A stretch of 64,000 nt of DNA. Origin: Paracyclopina nana (Eukaryota > Arthropoda > Copepoda > Cyclopoida > Cyclopettidae). Of this stretch, positions 23,601-37,400 are shown piece by piece. Within the stretch, counting starts at the first letter, position 1. Each line of letters starts with the position of its first letter. The DNA is taken from the NCBI GenBank assembly GCA_019096065.1, contig JAGUCH010000006.1:764001-828000 (forward strand). The letters are read 5' to 3'. The position numbers and the translations under genes were made by a program. The notes under the pieces are model-generated. The model saw only the letters and a list, made by a program, of their open reading frames with translations, did no database searches and was not told the origin of the DNA.

Positions 23601-26401
23601 AATATGAAAAAGCAAACTAAACACTCAACTATAAAGAAAGGCAAAGGAACCGTTTTGCTAAAACCATTGGAGCTTTTTCATTCAAGAGCCTCCTCTTGTG
23701 AGCACAGTTGCAATTCCGCTAATATAAAACCAGTCAAACCAGTATCAAAAAAGACAGATCTGTAAAAGCTCAATCTCATTTGCTAAGAAGGGAATTTCAT
23801 TTCTGGATGATACGCTAATTTGCTTAAAATAACTGCTGGCTTTTTTTTTGGCATTCTTTGACGAACATTCAGTGAGGCTTTCTTAGCTTCATGCAAGAAA
23901 CTCGGCCAAATTCATGCTCAACTTCGGATCAAAATTGCCTTTAAAAAATAGGCTCGTCTAGAAAAAACTCCCAACATTGAATCAGCAGATGAACGTAATT
24001 TTCAGCTGTTTTTTGAATCCGCCACTCTTTATTTTAGAGTTTTTAAAGTAAACCATAAGTGTAGACTGACCCACAATTTGCTTTTTAAAAATACCCCGAG
24101 TTTGCAAAAAAAAATTCTGAATGCATCAATGATAAAAATAAGGAGCTTGGAGGCTAAATACTAAATTGTGTGCCTAAACATTGTAGGTTCGGTTTATCTG
24201 AATGCTTATTTGCTCCGAAAAATGTGGTACAATCTGCATGAATAATAATGTTTGGGAAATGGAGGATTTTTTCCCGATCCTCCTGGCAGAAAACGGATGC
24301 ACACAGGCACATGCCAACATCATCTAGAGTATCTTGATGTGCTTTCACTTATTTTTGAAGGGAATGTTACCAAATGTGAAACATCAACAGATAATAATGC
24401 GATAGGTGGGAGAAATCTGGATTCATACGTAACAAACTCGAAAACGTATTTTCAGCTTAAATATTTTGCTGTAATAGCAGTACAATTGATGCTAAAAGAC
24501 TAGTATTATCCTGATCACATGGCCAAAATTGGCCTAATTGAGCATTTTTAATTTACTTCAAATGTTGACCTTAATAGCTAAGTAATGAGCATTCTTTTTG
24601 TTTAAATTGTCTGCCTTTTAAAGTAGAGAGCTCAGTTTTTGCTTCTGTGGACATGTTAGTGAAGGTTGCGTGAAAGCAACGTTAGTTTCCCGAGGAGCGC
24701 AAATAATAAAGGAATCTTACTTGAAGCAATTATGGTGGAACTTGTTGTATGAGCCCAAGGCTGGCAAGGCCCCCATGCCCACGCTGTAGGCAAAGAAAAT
24801 CTGAGTTGCTCCATCAATCCAAGTTCTGCCCATCAAAAGTTTAGGCCAGTCAACCCTGACATAGTAAGACAGGCCTTCCATAGCTCCCTCGAGAGTCACA
24901 GCGCGCACCAGCAGGATGAACATGACGAAATAGGGAAAAAGTGCAGTGAACCAGATGATCTGCAAAAAAGGCCATGCATCTGAGGATTTTGCTGAATTTC
25001 TCTGACTATTTATAGAATGTGCTTTCTCGAATTGAAAAGTATGCTGAAAGCATTTCATTTGCAAAAAGGCATTCCTCAAATGCTAAGATAAGCACACCTT
25101 TCCACTTGAGTGGAGTCCTTTGTAGATAATCAGGTAAACACTGATCCAAGCCAAGAGCAAGCAACCAGCTAATTCCCAATTGATGCTTCCAAGGCCTTCT
25201 TCAACTCCTCCATTTTGACGAAGCACTCGATGCCTGAAAGCATAGTTGGGTTACAGGGCAAAAAGAGAAAGCCACAGTACTCACTCCCAAAACTCCTCCA
25301 CTGGAGTGGTCGTTCTGTTATGGCCATGGAAGGTGGTTTGGCTATGATTTTTGATGATGAGGTCGTTCTCTGTCATGTTGTCTGAAGCTCTGTAGCAGTA
25401 CTTGGTGTTCCACCAGCCCTCTGTGAATACGAGCATAAAATCCGGATTTTGTCAAGCTGCAGAGCTGCAAGTTACCGCAAGTGTCCCAAGGGAGATCCGG
25501 AATGGCTGTGAAGGTTGCAATCAGGTAGAAGAACGTCCAGGCGATGATGACACAATAGTAGATGTCGAGGAAGAACACGAGAACCATCGTGGCAATGCCC
25601 ACGCCTTTGAGCAGAGGGCAAAGTTGGGCCACGAGTGTCATTCCTCCGGATCCGAGGTACTGGCCAATGGCCACTTCTTGGAAGAAGATCGGAATGCCAC
25701 AAAACGTCATTGCAATGAAGTAGACAATCAGGAAGGCCCCTGCAAACGATGAATCCAAAAAAATATAATTCTACGCATTTCACAACTTTCACTCTGGCTT
25801 TCTAGCGGATTTTTTTCTAAACATGTACATAGGGGAAGATTCCTCTGCCTTTTTTGTTGGCAAGAACGAAAAAAGTTGGAATCATCCCAATTTTTTGAGT
25901 ACGTAGCATCATGGCCACTTTGGATATTTTTTCTTGCACGTTGAGGTCGTGACGCACGCACTCAACTCACAAAAATGGGATGATGCACAACTAGTGTCCA
26001 TATCCTTGACATGTCGTACATATTCAAGTGACCCAAGTGTCCGGATGAATCAACTCACCTCCTCCATTTTTGTAGCATAAGTAGGGGAATCTCCAGACGT
26101 TTCCCAAGCCCACTGACACCGAGATGCAGGAGAACAAAAAGTCCAGCTTGTTGCCCCATTGGCCTCTTTCTTGGCCGTCCTCGGCGAATTCGGGCATTTC
26201 ATCCGGATTCTGAGGCCTTGGAATGATCTCCGGGATGTTTTTGCCCGCATTGAACTCGATGAAGTTGTCTTGCAGCTCCTCCTCTTCATCCTCGTCCCGT
26301 TCCTCCTCGTCATCGTCCTCTTTGCGGGCAACCTCTTTGGCCTTGCCTCCAGTGAAGTAGAAGGTGTTGTCGGCCATTTTGCCTTTCCTGCTCTTACCCA
26401 T
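20671..26401 (-). CDS. Na+-coupled SLC6 transporter, glycine/GABA/amino-acid type
   Basis: Ten exons: 26401-26059, 25739-25476, 25420-25285, 25233-25098, 24959-24721, 23597-23381, 22765-22613, 22048-21845, 21784-21614 and 20844-20671 (stop). The total of 2037 nt gives 678 aa. A plasma-membrane secondary transporter moving its substrate with Na+ is expected. Residues 1-80 are cytosolic and very acidic (D/E run 29-42). TM1 has [10 protein letters not shown] (98-107), with Gly98 where monoamine transporters have Asp, so an amino-acid-like substrate is likely. The second extracellular loop has Cys202/Cys211 and three N-glycosylation sequons (NMT, NHS, NRT). TM6 ends in GSYNKF (362-367). TM8 has GIDSEF, the Na2 region. 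Of the chloride ligands Tyr121 and Asn382 are kept, but the two serines are Ala350 and Cys386. Introns 7 and 9 each contain a MITE. The substrate cannot be fixed from sequence alone. Confidence 0.95.
21067..21464 (+). mobile_element. MITE family 1, copy a (in an SLC6 intron)
   Basis: Starts GGGCGATCCCATATTCG and ends in GGGAATGCCC, full length at about 398 bp. It lies in the intron between SLC6 exons 9 and 10 (20845-21613). The family consensus has imperfect terminal inverted repeats of about 33 bp (GGGCG-A/T-TCCCATATT … TTAGTCAAGTTA), many AAGTTNAGTT motifs inside, and no open reading frame. TA dinucleotides flank the best copies, as for Tc1/mariner-type elements. Confidence 0.9.
22095..22487 (+). 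mobile_element. MITE family 1, copy b (in an SLC6 intron)
   Basis: A full-length copy in the same orientation as copy a, in the intron between exons 7 and 8 (22049-22612). It makes up about 70% of that intron. The splice sites lie outside the element, so it entered an existing intron and did not create it. Confidence 0.9.
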
Positions 26402-27506
26402 AGCTCTTCACAGTTCAGCCAGATATGTTCGGGTCAACGAAGTACTCAGCAAGCAGTTCAAAAGCTGCTCTGTGGATATTCATGTAACCTGGAGTAAGCA
26501 GGATTTTTGCACACATTACGTCTGTCTGGATACTTGAATTACTGCTGACCATATCTTGTACGTAGTAGTATCTTTTGGAAGCATTTATGCAACTCATGGA
26601 ATAATGGAGCACTTTTTTTTTTGGCTAAAATCATTACACATATCAGCAATCTCCTATACAAACTCGTGCTACCTGGATACGCAGTTACGTACTAGTTTAT
26701 GCTTGCTTTTTTCAACTTTTCCTGATTTCGCGATAAAAGGTCACAAAAAATCGGAATCGACACCATTTGTGCACTGCACTGATGAAATGAGTTATGGCTT
26801 TCCTTTTTTCACGAGAAAATTTACTTTTACTGGAGAAGACATAAACTTTCTACTTCATATTTGCGCATGTCATGAGCCGTAATATTTTGGATTTTGGCTT
26901 ACCTAAAGTCGTGATGGGTTTCGATGCGTTTGTGGAAGGAGGCAAAATTACGAGAGATCTCGTATCTCTCCACGTGTCAGGATATGTAAGCCTTCCACTC
27001 CTAATGAGGGTCTCGCATCAAGTGTTGCTTGGCCGGTCCGACTTATTTTAAACGCACTTCTACGGCTACAAAAGCTACAGGATCGGTTCGTAGAGATGCT
27101 AGTAAGCCTGCTTTTTCTCCTGAGTGCAAGGTGTGTGCGAGAATTTCGGGTGCGCCTTACTCAAGAGGAGAAAGCTGCTATCGCGCGTTGGGCCCACAAC
27201 TTCGCACTATGTAGTGTGCAAACTTTGCCATAATTTGCCATGAGTTTACTCCTGAATTTTTCTCTCTCGAGAGTCCCAAGGGAGACTTCAGTCCAGTCCA
27301 GTTTGGAGGCCTTTGGAAAAAAGGCCTTTTTCCACTTGATGACTGATGTCAATTTGACACATTGTTTTCTGACTTAGAAAGCTGCTTGGAAATGTAGAAT
27401 GATGTATTTGAAAATTAATCTATGCATAGCTTCCAAAAGTTGATTTCCCCAATTTATCACAAAGAAAGCACTTATAGTATTTTAATAAATTGACATCGTT
27501 CATCAA
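26402..27506. other. Spacer between SLC6 start and 7TM gene 3' end
   Basis: It should contain the SLC6 5' UTR and promoter. No TATA box or upstream exon could be assigned. No other gene was seen. Confidence 0.5.
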
Positions 27507-27512
27507 TTTATT
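27507..27512 (-). promoter_or_regulatory. Poly(A) signal of the 7TM gene
   Basis: AATAAA on the minus strand, 63 nt beyond the stop codon at 27575. Confidence 0.65.
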
Positions 27513-27574
27513 TTATGCCGTTTTTAAAAGAAACTGGACAATGCTTTTGATCAGTTTTCTAGCACAGTTGTATT

Positions 27575-28498
27575 TCATTGCCTTTGAAAAAGGCTTCTCG
27601 TAAATTCGCCAAGAGCACTTTTCCTTCTAACAAAAGCATGCTTAGCATATTCTTTCAAGTTTTCGTGCTTCAGGATAAACATAATTGGCACAACTATCAG
27701 CCCCAAAACTCCAACACCAACGCTGACAGACAGCCTTTGCAAGGCCGAGTTTCTCAGCTTTGCTGGAGCCAATCCAATGTAAATCACTACAGAAATCACC
27801 GTGAAGGCTGCCAAAAATCTTCGAAATACAGAGCTGTAAGGCGAAAGGCTTTTCTCTGTGCTGTCTATCATAGGAGAGCCTGGTTTTGACCTTTTCTTCT
27901 TCAACTCAATATAGCCTTGAAGGCTTAAAATTATGAACAAGACCAGGCCAAAAAGTACTTTGATAAGTGGCCCATATATGATCTTTTTGGTGGGATCGCC
28001 CTCAATCAGCGCCAAGTAAATCATGTTATTGATATAATGGGGGATGAAGTTATAATCGATGAAGTAGCAAACGCTCGAGAAAAGGATCGAAATGGAGTCG
28101 AACCTGCCCACAGCCAAGTCCTCATCGATGATCACCTCAGTGATGATTGCCCCGTGGAATATGAAAATGAACTTGATGACAAAGTACGCAATGAAGTGGA
28201 AAAGCGCGTTGTACATGGAAATGTTTGCAATTGTGGCCAAGATGTGGATCAGCCACATTGGCATCAAGGATGGGCAACATATGCCAAAGACAACTGGTGG
28301 GAAGGCCAAGCAGCAAAAGAGCTGGACTGATCTGTGTAGCTTGGCCAGAAGGTTGTCCAGGACAGACTGCAATCCTGGAGGCTTGCTGTTCAAGTAACAA
28401 ATGATAATTGACGAGCAAATCACGCTTACGAGCGGGCAAACGACGTCAACGAGGACAAGCACAATTTTTTCAGCGTTGAGGGAAGAAGAATCTTGCAT
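27575..28498 (-). CDS. Single-exon seven-helix membrane protein (receptor-like)
   Basis: The ATG at 28498 gives 307 aa. An in-frame TTG eight codons upstream is not preferred. Hydrophobic segments fall at about 11-36, 56-79, 82-113, 133-150, 173-196, 225-246 and 253-278, with a short N-terminus and a basic C-terminal tail (KHENLKEYAKHAFVRRK). The loop after helix 5 is strongly basic (LKKKRSKPG), as expected for a cytosolic face. There is no DRY motif at the end of helix 3 (YFVIKFIFIF instead) and no true NPxxY in helix 7 (VVPIMFI). It may be a divergent rhodopsin-like GPCR of an arthropod-specific group, but I cannot name a family. The lack of introns contrasts with its neighbours and fits an expanded receptor family or a retrocopy. 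A nearby AATAAA supports expression. Confidence 0.72.
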   Translation of the reverse strand: MQDSSSLNAEKIVLVLVDVVCPLVSVICSSIIICYLNSKPPGLQSVLDNLLAKLHRSVQLFCCLAFPPVVFGICCPSLMPMWLIHILATIANISMYNALFHFIAYFVIKFIFIFHGAIITEVIIDEDLAVGRFDSISILFSSVCYFIDYNFIPHYINNMIYLALIEGDPTKKIIYGPLIKVLFGLVLFIILSLQGYIELKKKRSKPGSPMIDSTEKSLSPYSSVFRRFLAAFTVISVVIYIGLAPAKLRNSALQRLSVSVGVGVLGLIVVPIMFILKHENLKEYAKHAFVRRKSALGEFTRSLFQRQ

Positions 28499-31400
28499 TT
28501 TGACATGAAGGACAAGTGCCAACCACTGAGCTTAAAAAGAGGAAAAACTACGGTATTTTTAAAGAGCTCCTCTCTCCTTCTCTCTTCGGCACTTGATATA
28601 TTACGGCATTGGTCAGCTCGTTATATCGGTAGACTTAAAAATGCTTTCTAAAGCTTAAATCATTGCAAAAGTTGTTTGAAGTTACAGGACAATGACAATT
28701 CTAAGCGGAAGTATGCAAATTGATTCACCAAACTTATTTTAGTTCTTTCGCCTTTTGTGCGATGGCGCTTGTGCTGCTCGCTTCAATGAAAAAGCGGGAA
28801 ATTTAAACTTAGATTTTAGCGCCCTTTTCTAGAGCTTGATTAAGAGGAGCCTGTTAGTCAGCTTTACCAGACTTGGCATTTTTACTTCAAAAATTGCTTA
28901 AATAAGGCGTTTTCTATCATCTGACAGCTTTTTCATGAATCTCACGATTCATAGATCTCTATTTTTTTCGTCAGAAGCCCTTCCATAGCATAGTCAGATG
29001 AAGTGTAGAAGCACAACTGTGATAAGAGATCACCTTACATTATAAATCATCTTGTCTCGCACAACAGCTCAAATAGAAATGCAAATCATAACAATAACAT
29101 TTGCTATGCAGCTTCCTTTCGGCCGTCACGGGCAAAACTTACAATGAAACGGACATTGAGACATAGCTACCAGATAAAGATAGTTTCTTAATAGTATGCC
29201 TAAAAAAGGCTGCTTTTACTAATTTCTGGCGAATTGCAAGTTACGTTGCTCAAGGCACATTGGTTTGACGCTTGCCGGTTTTTTTTTGTTTGTGTTTAAG
29301 TCAGCCTAAAAGGCATAGAACGAAACAACCCCCGCCTAACACTTTTTAGCAAGTTGAAATGATTTTTATATGATGACAATTCGTGTATTGAAACAATAAT
29401 GATTATTTAAATTATTTTTAAGATGAGAATTGAAGAAACTTTGGCATTCTTTTACTCAGTAAGCTCATACAGGATGCTCAAAAGTTTTTTTTGCCTCAAA
29501 TTAAGTAAAACGATTTTAAAACAAATTGGTGGTCAGCTTCCGTTTACCAGTAAATGTTTCCCGCATTTGATCGCAAGTAGGCGTTGTATTGTTATGATTT
29601 GCCTTTCTATATTTAGTAGCTCGAAACCTGTATGATTTTAAGGTGTCATGTCACATTAAGGACAAAATGAAAATGCGTGGACAGCATCATATTTGATTGC
29701 TTGTGTTTTTTTAGCGATTATTTCTTTCGATTGCTGAACCTGTCAACGCAGCTCGTTGAAAGAAAAGCTCCCATCAGAAATAAACGTTCGTACTTCTACG
29801 TCACAAGAATAGTACACGGATTTTAAAACACTTTTCCCAAGATTTATCGCATCCCATCCGTTCAAGGAACACAAAAAAAGCCGTCAATTTAACTGGATTA
29901 TTTATGCGAGACATTTTCGATTCAATATCAACATTTGTTCAATTAAGCCCAATTAAAATTATCAGGCTTTTCAAAAGGCTTTCATCATCACTTTTCTGGA
30001 AAATTGTAAATTGCAATCCTGAAAACTCTCCTGATAAATCTTCTTTAAGCCCAGTTAATAATATTTTCCCCGGAAATTTACTCTGGGTAAAGCGCGCAAC
30101 CTCTCATTAGAATTTCTTCGACTTTTACTGACGCATAGTTCAGCTTTTTTTCTGTTTGAAAAAAAAGTGAGGTCACTTTGAATCGATGTTGCGTGCAGTG
30201 AATGATCGCTCTTATATATAGGGAGCCAGTTAGTCATTTGACGTGACAAAAGCATTTATGGTGGTAGCAACTCCGGAATCCCGATAGCCATCAGAAATTC
30301 TAAATGGAAAGAGAGCAGCAACCCTTTTTGTCTCCCCATTGATGTCCAACAAAAGACTGATCTAAAATTGGAATCAATAGCTTCTGCAAATTCACGTCAG
30401 ATTGTTAACGAGTGGAATTCCATTGAAAAATGGTCACAAAATTAACGCCAAAGAAAATCGGCCATTTAGCGTGGGCCGGGGTGCACAGCGGGGTAAACTG
30501 GCCCAAAAACGGCCAACCTCACAGAAAACTTTCCATTCAAAATGAGCGGGGTTTTGAGGGTCCTTAGCCCCATTGTGCATTGGTAGTAGTATATGGTGAA
30601 AATCGAATACTTTTGGCGTCTGGGCTGAGATCTATTAGGCTCCATGCCAATTTCCGTCATCAAATTAGCCAACTTGTTGGCATTTAGATCCATTATTATT
30701 ATTTCGAAAACAACTAGCCAGATACTGCAAAGTGTTGTTGTTGTTGCTTGGTAGTGGGAATGGCCATGGACATCCGGTCAGAAAAACCCTTTGTTTTTGC
30801 CCCAACTTTTGCTCTATAGCTCCATGGTCAAAAATTGGATTGGCACAAAAAGGTCTCTTTAAACCTGTGAATTCCATTATGAAATGGTTAATTGACTGGA
30901 TCATCTCTCTTTTTCCGAGTGCTGACAGCTCCGACTTTTTTGTGGCCCTCCAATCCAAAAGGAGATATCAAACTCGATCTCAAAGGCTGTTTCATCTTTG
31001 TAGTATGATGACTCTCGGTCTTTGTGGATATTTCGTAGCTTGTTCTTCTTGTCATTCCATTATTTGAAGCCCGGCCATAATTCACGTCAGCAGTGCCAAA
31101 AAAGACGTCGGCATCTGCCAAAGCTGGGGATAGGTACAAAAAGCAGCCTCTTTTTAGCATTTATAGTACATATACTAGTGCGTTAGCTGCTGATGATGAA
31201 TCCTCTTCGCATTTTTGCGAGATGCGCCGCGCAAAAAATCTGAAGTGTAAACTATAGGGGTAAACATGCCATGATCTCATTACCATTTCAAATTTTCACT
31301 CTTGATGATGCTCAAACAGGAGGGAAAAAAACTCCGTGCTTTTTTCGTACATTTTTGCAATGTGCTGCTCATTTGCGTCCTCATAATAATACATAATAAA

Positions 31401-34400
31401 ATACTTTGAGACCAGATACTGGACAAAAAATTACCATTACATACTTACCACATAAATACAGTCCGGCTCACGGAAACCGCACTAAATGTAAACAATGTTT
31501 AGCGCGGCTTGGCCTCACTGTAGTTGCGTTTTCCGAGGGGCAACCTGTATGTAATTTTGATAGGTATATGACCAGCACATTAAGGTGGATTTTTGCCAGT
31601 TTCCAGCCCTGACAGTTGATCAACACCCCTTTTGAGGGGAAGATCAGGGGCTGAAAACTCATAACGCTCCAGAAAGATGATGGTCATAGTTTTTGAACCA
31701 AAGAAGAGTAGGAGGATCAGAGGATGGAACGTGATAATAACAAGGCATGATGATGAAGTTTTGCGTGGAGAAGCAGCAGCACTCGTGCCCAGCCAAGCCC
31801 ACACAATCTATTATTTCGGAGAGAATTCGAAAAAGTAATGGATACGTCACTAACTCTCCTCGATCCATGTCAATTGAAATGACCCCATGTGCCCTAGCCT
31901 ATGGGCTGCTATAGGGGATCCAAAGAAAATACTACAACATTACTGACGCCCCCTGATGAGAGAGCTGGCATAAAATATACACTTAATTTAAAAAGAGCTT
32001 TGTTTGGGGTGGGGTTTTCGGCTAGCTTGGATTACCTCTCAATCTTGGTCGGAAGAAATTAACCAGGATGAGCTCATATTCAACCGTTTTTCTGCCAGTG
32101 CTGTAAATCTGCCAGCAAGAGTTAATGCCGTAGTATATTCCGACAACTGCAAAACTTGCCTGGAAAAGCACTTGACCTTCTGATTGGTTTCTTTCTTTTT
32201 TCCAGCATATGAAACTTTACTCATTATTTGGAAAAGAGTTGACATTTCAGTCTTTTATTTATTGCTGTATATAGTCAAAAGTAAACAACGTAAGGGTATG
32301 CCATCTACAAACATTTTAGAAGAAACAATTGGGTGTTAAGCCCAATTTGAAACTTCATTTTCAATATCACGATTATTACATATTTAAAACAACTTTATTT
32401 TTGCGACTTGAAGGGATTCTCAGTCTTTTCTCAAGTCAGCTGATAGTCCCAGCTGTTGCCTTAAACAACCGCTGGGATCGCTCTACATCAATGTTATTGT
32501 TATGATGCTAATGTGCATACTGTTGATTAATCTAAGAACGAAAAAGGTGGTGAGTTGTCAGATCTTTTTCGGGATTTTTCGTGAAAGCAGGTGCAGATTT
32601 CTTGGATCAAGGATTACCCAGCAGTTTTCCCAGGAGTTGACAGCCCGCGAATAATCATAATAATCTAGCCTTGCAGTTTATTTTTATGGATTATTCCAAC
32701 TGGGCGTTTGACCGTTTTATGGGCTGTATGAGTGCAATATTTAACTTTTCCCGACTTCTTTATTATCATTATTTGATTATGAGCTGTCCCACGGTTTCTA
32801 ATGCTCATACTGGGTAAAGTGTTCTCGCACAAAACAGAAATTGGTGTTGTTCAAACACGACTTTCTCTGCCGAATGACACACAAAGACAGGAAGCCGGCC
32901 ATTTACCTGTGCGCAGGATCGCTCTTCTACTCATTCATTACCCAGTTTGGAATGTCACCTCTGGTTTTTCACCACTGCTGACTGACCTCATGATCATCAG
33001 ACCTGACTCCGCAGGATATGCTGATTACCCTTCAACGACAGATAGCTAGTAACGGGATATGATTAGCCAAAATGGCAAATAAATATTTTAACTCACGCAA
33101 AATTCTTTCAAGAATCCCAAATACGAATACTGAATTGGTAAAATTCGTGTTTTGAAAAAAATGTCAATAGGCTTCTTCCGAAATATTTTGGTAACGGAAA
33201 TCAATACATTTGAGCCTTTAGAGAAAGTGTTACGAAGCGTAAAACAAGTGGCAAATGCTGTTTGCGTCCTTACAATTCAGTTTATCCTCTTAGAGCAAAC
33301 AAATAAATTCACACACATCTGCCACTTCTACTGGGTTAACCACCACCCAAAGGGCCAGCTCATCTGGGAGGATTAAAAGTTGACGAGCTTCTTTTGGCCA
33401 TTCGTGTAATTAGACCTTTCCTGGGTGAGGACCATAGATCTTGCCCAATGGCCGCCATTAAGCAAATTCCAGCTGCTTTATTTAGAGCATTTGAATGCAG
33501 ATGAACGGGGCTTGATGCTGTGTTGTTGGCTTTGCGATATAACTGGAATTTCTCTTATTATACACAGCATATCACAATAACAGCTAGGTCGCGCGCATTT
33601 TTCGTCGTCAAAAGAGCAATTCGAGCACTTGACACTCTCATTGTTGTGCATGAAGAGCTTGTTTGTGCCCAAAACTACTGATGTGTGCAGGTGGGCTGAA
33701 TTTGTCGTTGGAATTTCTCGCGGCAAAGATGGCACTCTAATTTTCACTATTTATCATTGGAGCCATGTTTACCACTGTAAATGTGAGAAATGGGAGTTTT
33801 TCATTCATGAATGGCATTGTTTCATTCCTGGAGGGCAAATTAGTGATAGTAGTTGGTGACCACGAGGAGACTGCAGAGGAGACCAGTTTTGCGGGTTGGA
33901 GTCTGCCCGGCAACGACGAGTTGCTGCAAATGCTTGAAAAAGTTGGACTTTTACATAAACATTGGCTGCGGAGAGCAATTAGGAATTTTCCCAGAAATTA
34001 GCCATAGGACATTCAATGCTCGTTTTCGTCGGGAGACGGCGACAATAAAAATTCTCCCAAATTGCAGCACCAGCAATTCTGCTGGGAGGCAAAAAAGGAG
34101 AAGCAACACTAGCTGACAAAAACCCTTCAGCTCAGTTCAAGGTCGAGAATGCCACCCAAAATGAGGCTTAATTGTCGAAATAAAAGTCAGACCAGCCAAT
34201 ACGTTTGTCGTTTGAGGAAAAAAGCACTTAGCTGCTAAACACAATCACCATCTTCTCTGTAAAATGTTTTTGTAACCTAATTGGCTTTCACCTAGGTTGA
34301 AGCAAACTCATACTGAAATGAGCTCTTGTATGTAACTTATGAAAAAGCAAAAAAAAAATGGAAAAATTGCATTCCTACAATTCCGAAAAGGTTGTCTTGA

Positions 34401-37400
34401 GCTTAGATTAATGCTACAAAGTCGGGTCAGATGGCGCTAGTTGCGTTCTGAAATAACTCTGTTTGTGGGCTTTTTTCGGAATCAAATGGCCGGTATGCGG
34501 TGTCTGTCATCAATTAACACCTACAATGCGCTAGGTTGAAACGCCGGCCCGCGTTCATAAATCACGCACCCGCTTTTGTTCGCGCCCAAATTATGGCGTC
34601 ATTTTGATCTCAAGTGCCCTCTGTGAACGAGTGCAGCGCCATCTGGATAAGATTTGGCATTAATCAAAGCTTGAGGCAAGCATTTCGGAATTTAATTTTT
34701 TTGATAAAAAATAGCGTTGAGGTTTGGTTGGCAGGCAGAATTTTCCCAGGCGGCCACAGGTTTGTGGAATTGACCCAGAGGATTCCTCATCTTCACTGGA
34801 GGTCAAGACATTTGAGAGGAAAAAATGAGTGGCTCATCAATTACGTGCCAACAAATGAATGATAATCCCTCTCTCCATGTCCCAGCTGAATGCATGGGAA
34901 TTTAGAGGGATTCCATACATAATATTGATGTCCAACTGCAGCCGACGATGAGGAAATCACTTGGAATGCAAATATGCTTAATAATTGCGTTCCTCGTCGC
35001 ATAGCAGGCATTTTGCTATTTGCTCAGCAATGTCTCAAGTGGTTTCACCAAGTTTTTGCCCCCCACTAAGTATACTATATGTTTTTTCCCCTCTTCACTT
35101 GCTCATAATAAAACTAAAAGCAGTCATAAGACACGAGCCATTTTCTGTAGTGGTACAAATTACGCTGAGGAGCTCCTCGTGACTTGTCACTCTTATCTTC
35201 AGTTGAGAGGAAAAAACCTTTTAGTGGCCTCGAAAGCATTATGAATAATACAAATGGTCCGTCGCTACAAATTGACTCGTCGGCGTAAAACAAAAGGCTA
35301 GTTGCTGTCCATAATGCTGAGCAGTTGTGCTGTGAAATTGTTAGCCGAAAAGGGCAAAACGACGACGACAACTGAGCTGGGCTGGGGCTGGGACCACACA
35401 CATGCGAAATAAGCTCCAAAGATTCCTGTCACTAATTTACGAGGCATGGAGGGACGACGTCGATGCTCGTGTCAATTCTTGCTAAGGGGACACCGACACT
35501 GGAGAGCAATAACACTGCTGAAAAAACAAATAGAGCACTGTGTATGCTCCTCTCAAAAAAGGCTGCCATAAAAGCCAACCTGTAAAAAGACCCTATATCC
35601 ATTGCCCTTTTTTGGCAATCCACGCGCGTTCTGCTGCTGCAGATTTCATCATGATCATTATATGCTGTATTTTGAAAAGCCTGGGTTTTTCATTTAAAAC
35701 CATTTCTGTCAAGTTCATCTACTATAATTTACAAATCACATCTTTTTTCGGTGACTTTCGAGACAATTGTTGAGAGAGGTAGAAGTGCATTTAAAATTGA
35801 TTAATTGGATTATCTTCAGATGAGCGGGGCATTAAAGGTCCACACTTGTAAGGCTGAGCTGCTGTCGACAGCGCAGACACCCTGAAATTGGCATGTGCTC
35901 GTTGGTATGAAGCATCAATCATAGGGTCTAGCATTTTGTTCTAATGAGGGCTTCAAGTGAAGCTGGTGGTGGTAAGTCACACAGAGGTCATCAAACAAGG
36001 CGGCAAAAAATGCTCCACCCAAACAAGAAAACCGCCATGCAGGCAACAGCACAAAGAAAAGCCATTTTTCTTTAACCACCACCTTCCTCCTCCTCCATTC
36101 CTTATAGCACACACATCTGCTCATAGAGTTTCTTTTGCCTTTTGGCGCACAAAGTACACACCTATATCACCTCCCAATTGTCCTGGTGTGTGGCATGGTT
36201 AAGCAAACACACTAGAAAAAGTGCCAGCCCATTTTTTTAGAAGAAACCTGACTGGCGCCCGCACGCGGCAGCTGTTTGTTTACATCTTGGGAAGCGCGCG
36301 AAAATTCAAATCGAGGCGTAAGGAAACGCACGTGCTTGTTGTGAAAAACAAGTCGATTATGGAGAGCAATTTTGAGGTCTTGCGTGAATTTCTCCTAAAT
36401 CGTGGGCGCGAGAGTGTTGGCGCCATGAATACTGTTGACGACAGCAATGAGTGAATCGCAGTGACCCTCCACGTCGTTTTCGGATCCCATTTTGATCCCA
36501 TAAATCATCGTTTTCGTCGGTTAATTGGGGCAACTACTACGATGATTTGGAAACATCAAGGCGAAGTCAATGACTTTTCCGCTGACAGAGCCGAGTGATA
36601 GATGAGGATCCATTTACATATAAATTTCACGAGATGACTCTTTTATGATTCCATTAGGTTTTGGGACCACCATCGGTGACAAAATTACCAGCCTAGCCAA
36701 CCACTCAATTACTTTTCATGATACAGCTGCATGGCTCAGGCGCGAGAGAAAGGCTGGACTGGATTCTTGTCACGTTTGCACTTGGAATTGTTTTTCCATC
36801 CAGACCCCAAGCTGTGAATTGCCATCACATCCCTCCAATCGACGAGGGTGGCTTTGCAAATAAGTTTTAATCATGTGACCAAAGAATGTGCTTGACCAAA
36901 CTTGCGAGCTGCGGCTACAACGCAAATATTGCTCACCCGTCTGTATATATCATGAAGTAACAAAAGTGTCCAGAAATGGACCATATTCCCTGGCTGTCGG
37001 CTCAGCGGACTGAGTATCAGAGCTGCTGCTAATCGGCTTAGTAACCGTATCTAAATAGAAGGAAAATCCCCAAAAGGAGCTGTCATCATTAATACACCTG
37101 GAGGAGCAGGAGCAGCTGATGATATCATAATAATAGTTGCTACTACACCACATTTTCCCATAAGAATTTCGGTAAGACGATCGAGGAAGGAGAGCAGTAA
37201 TTTCACTGCTGCTGCTGCTATAAAATTGCCAACAAAAAGGCTGTGTGCTAGTTGTGACGACGGTAAATTGTGTTTTTCTCACAGTGCCGCACATTTGATC
37301 AGTGCGAGTCATCGTCGAACAACAATTCCAGGTTGGCGACGACGGCGAGAGAATCATGGGAAACCAAGGCAGCAGATAATGACCGCTTCCAATGTTGGTT

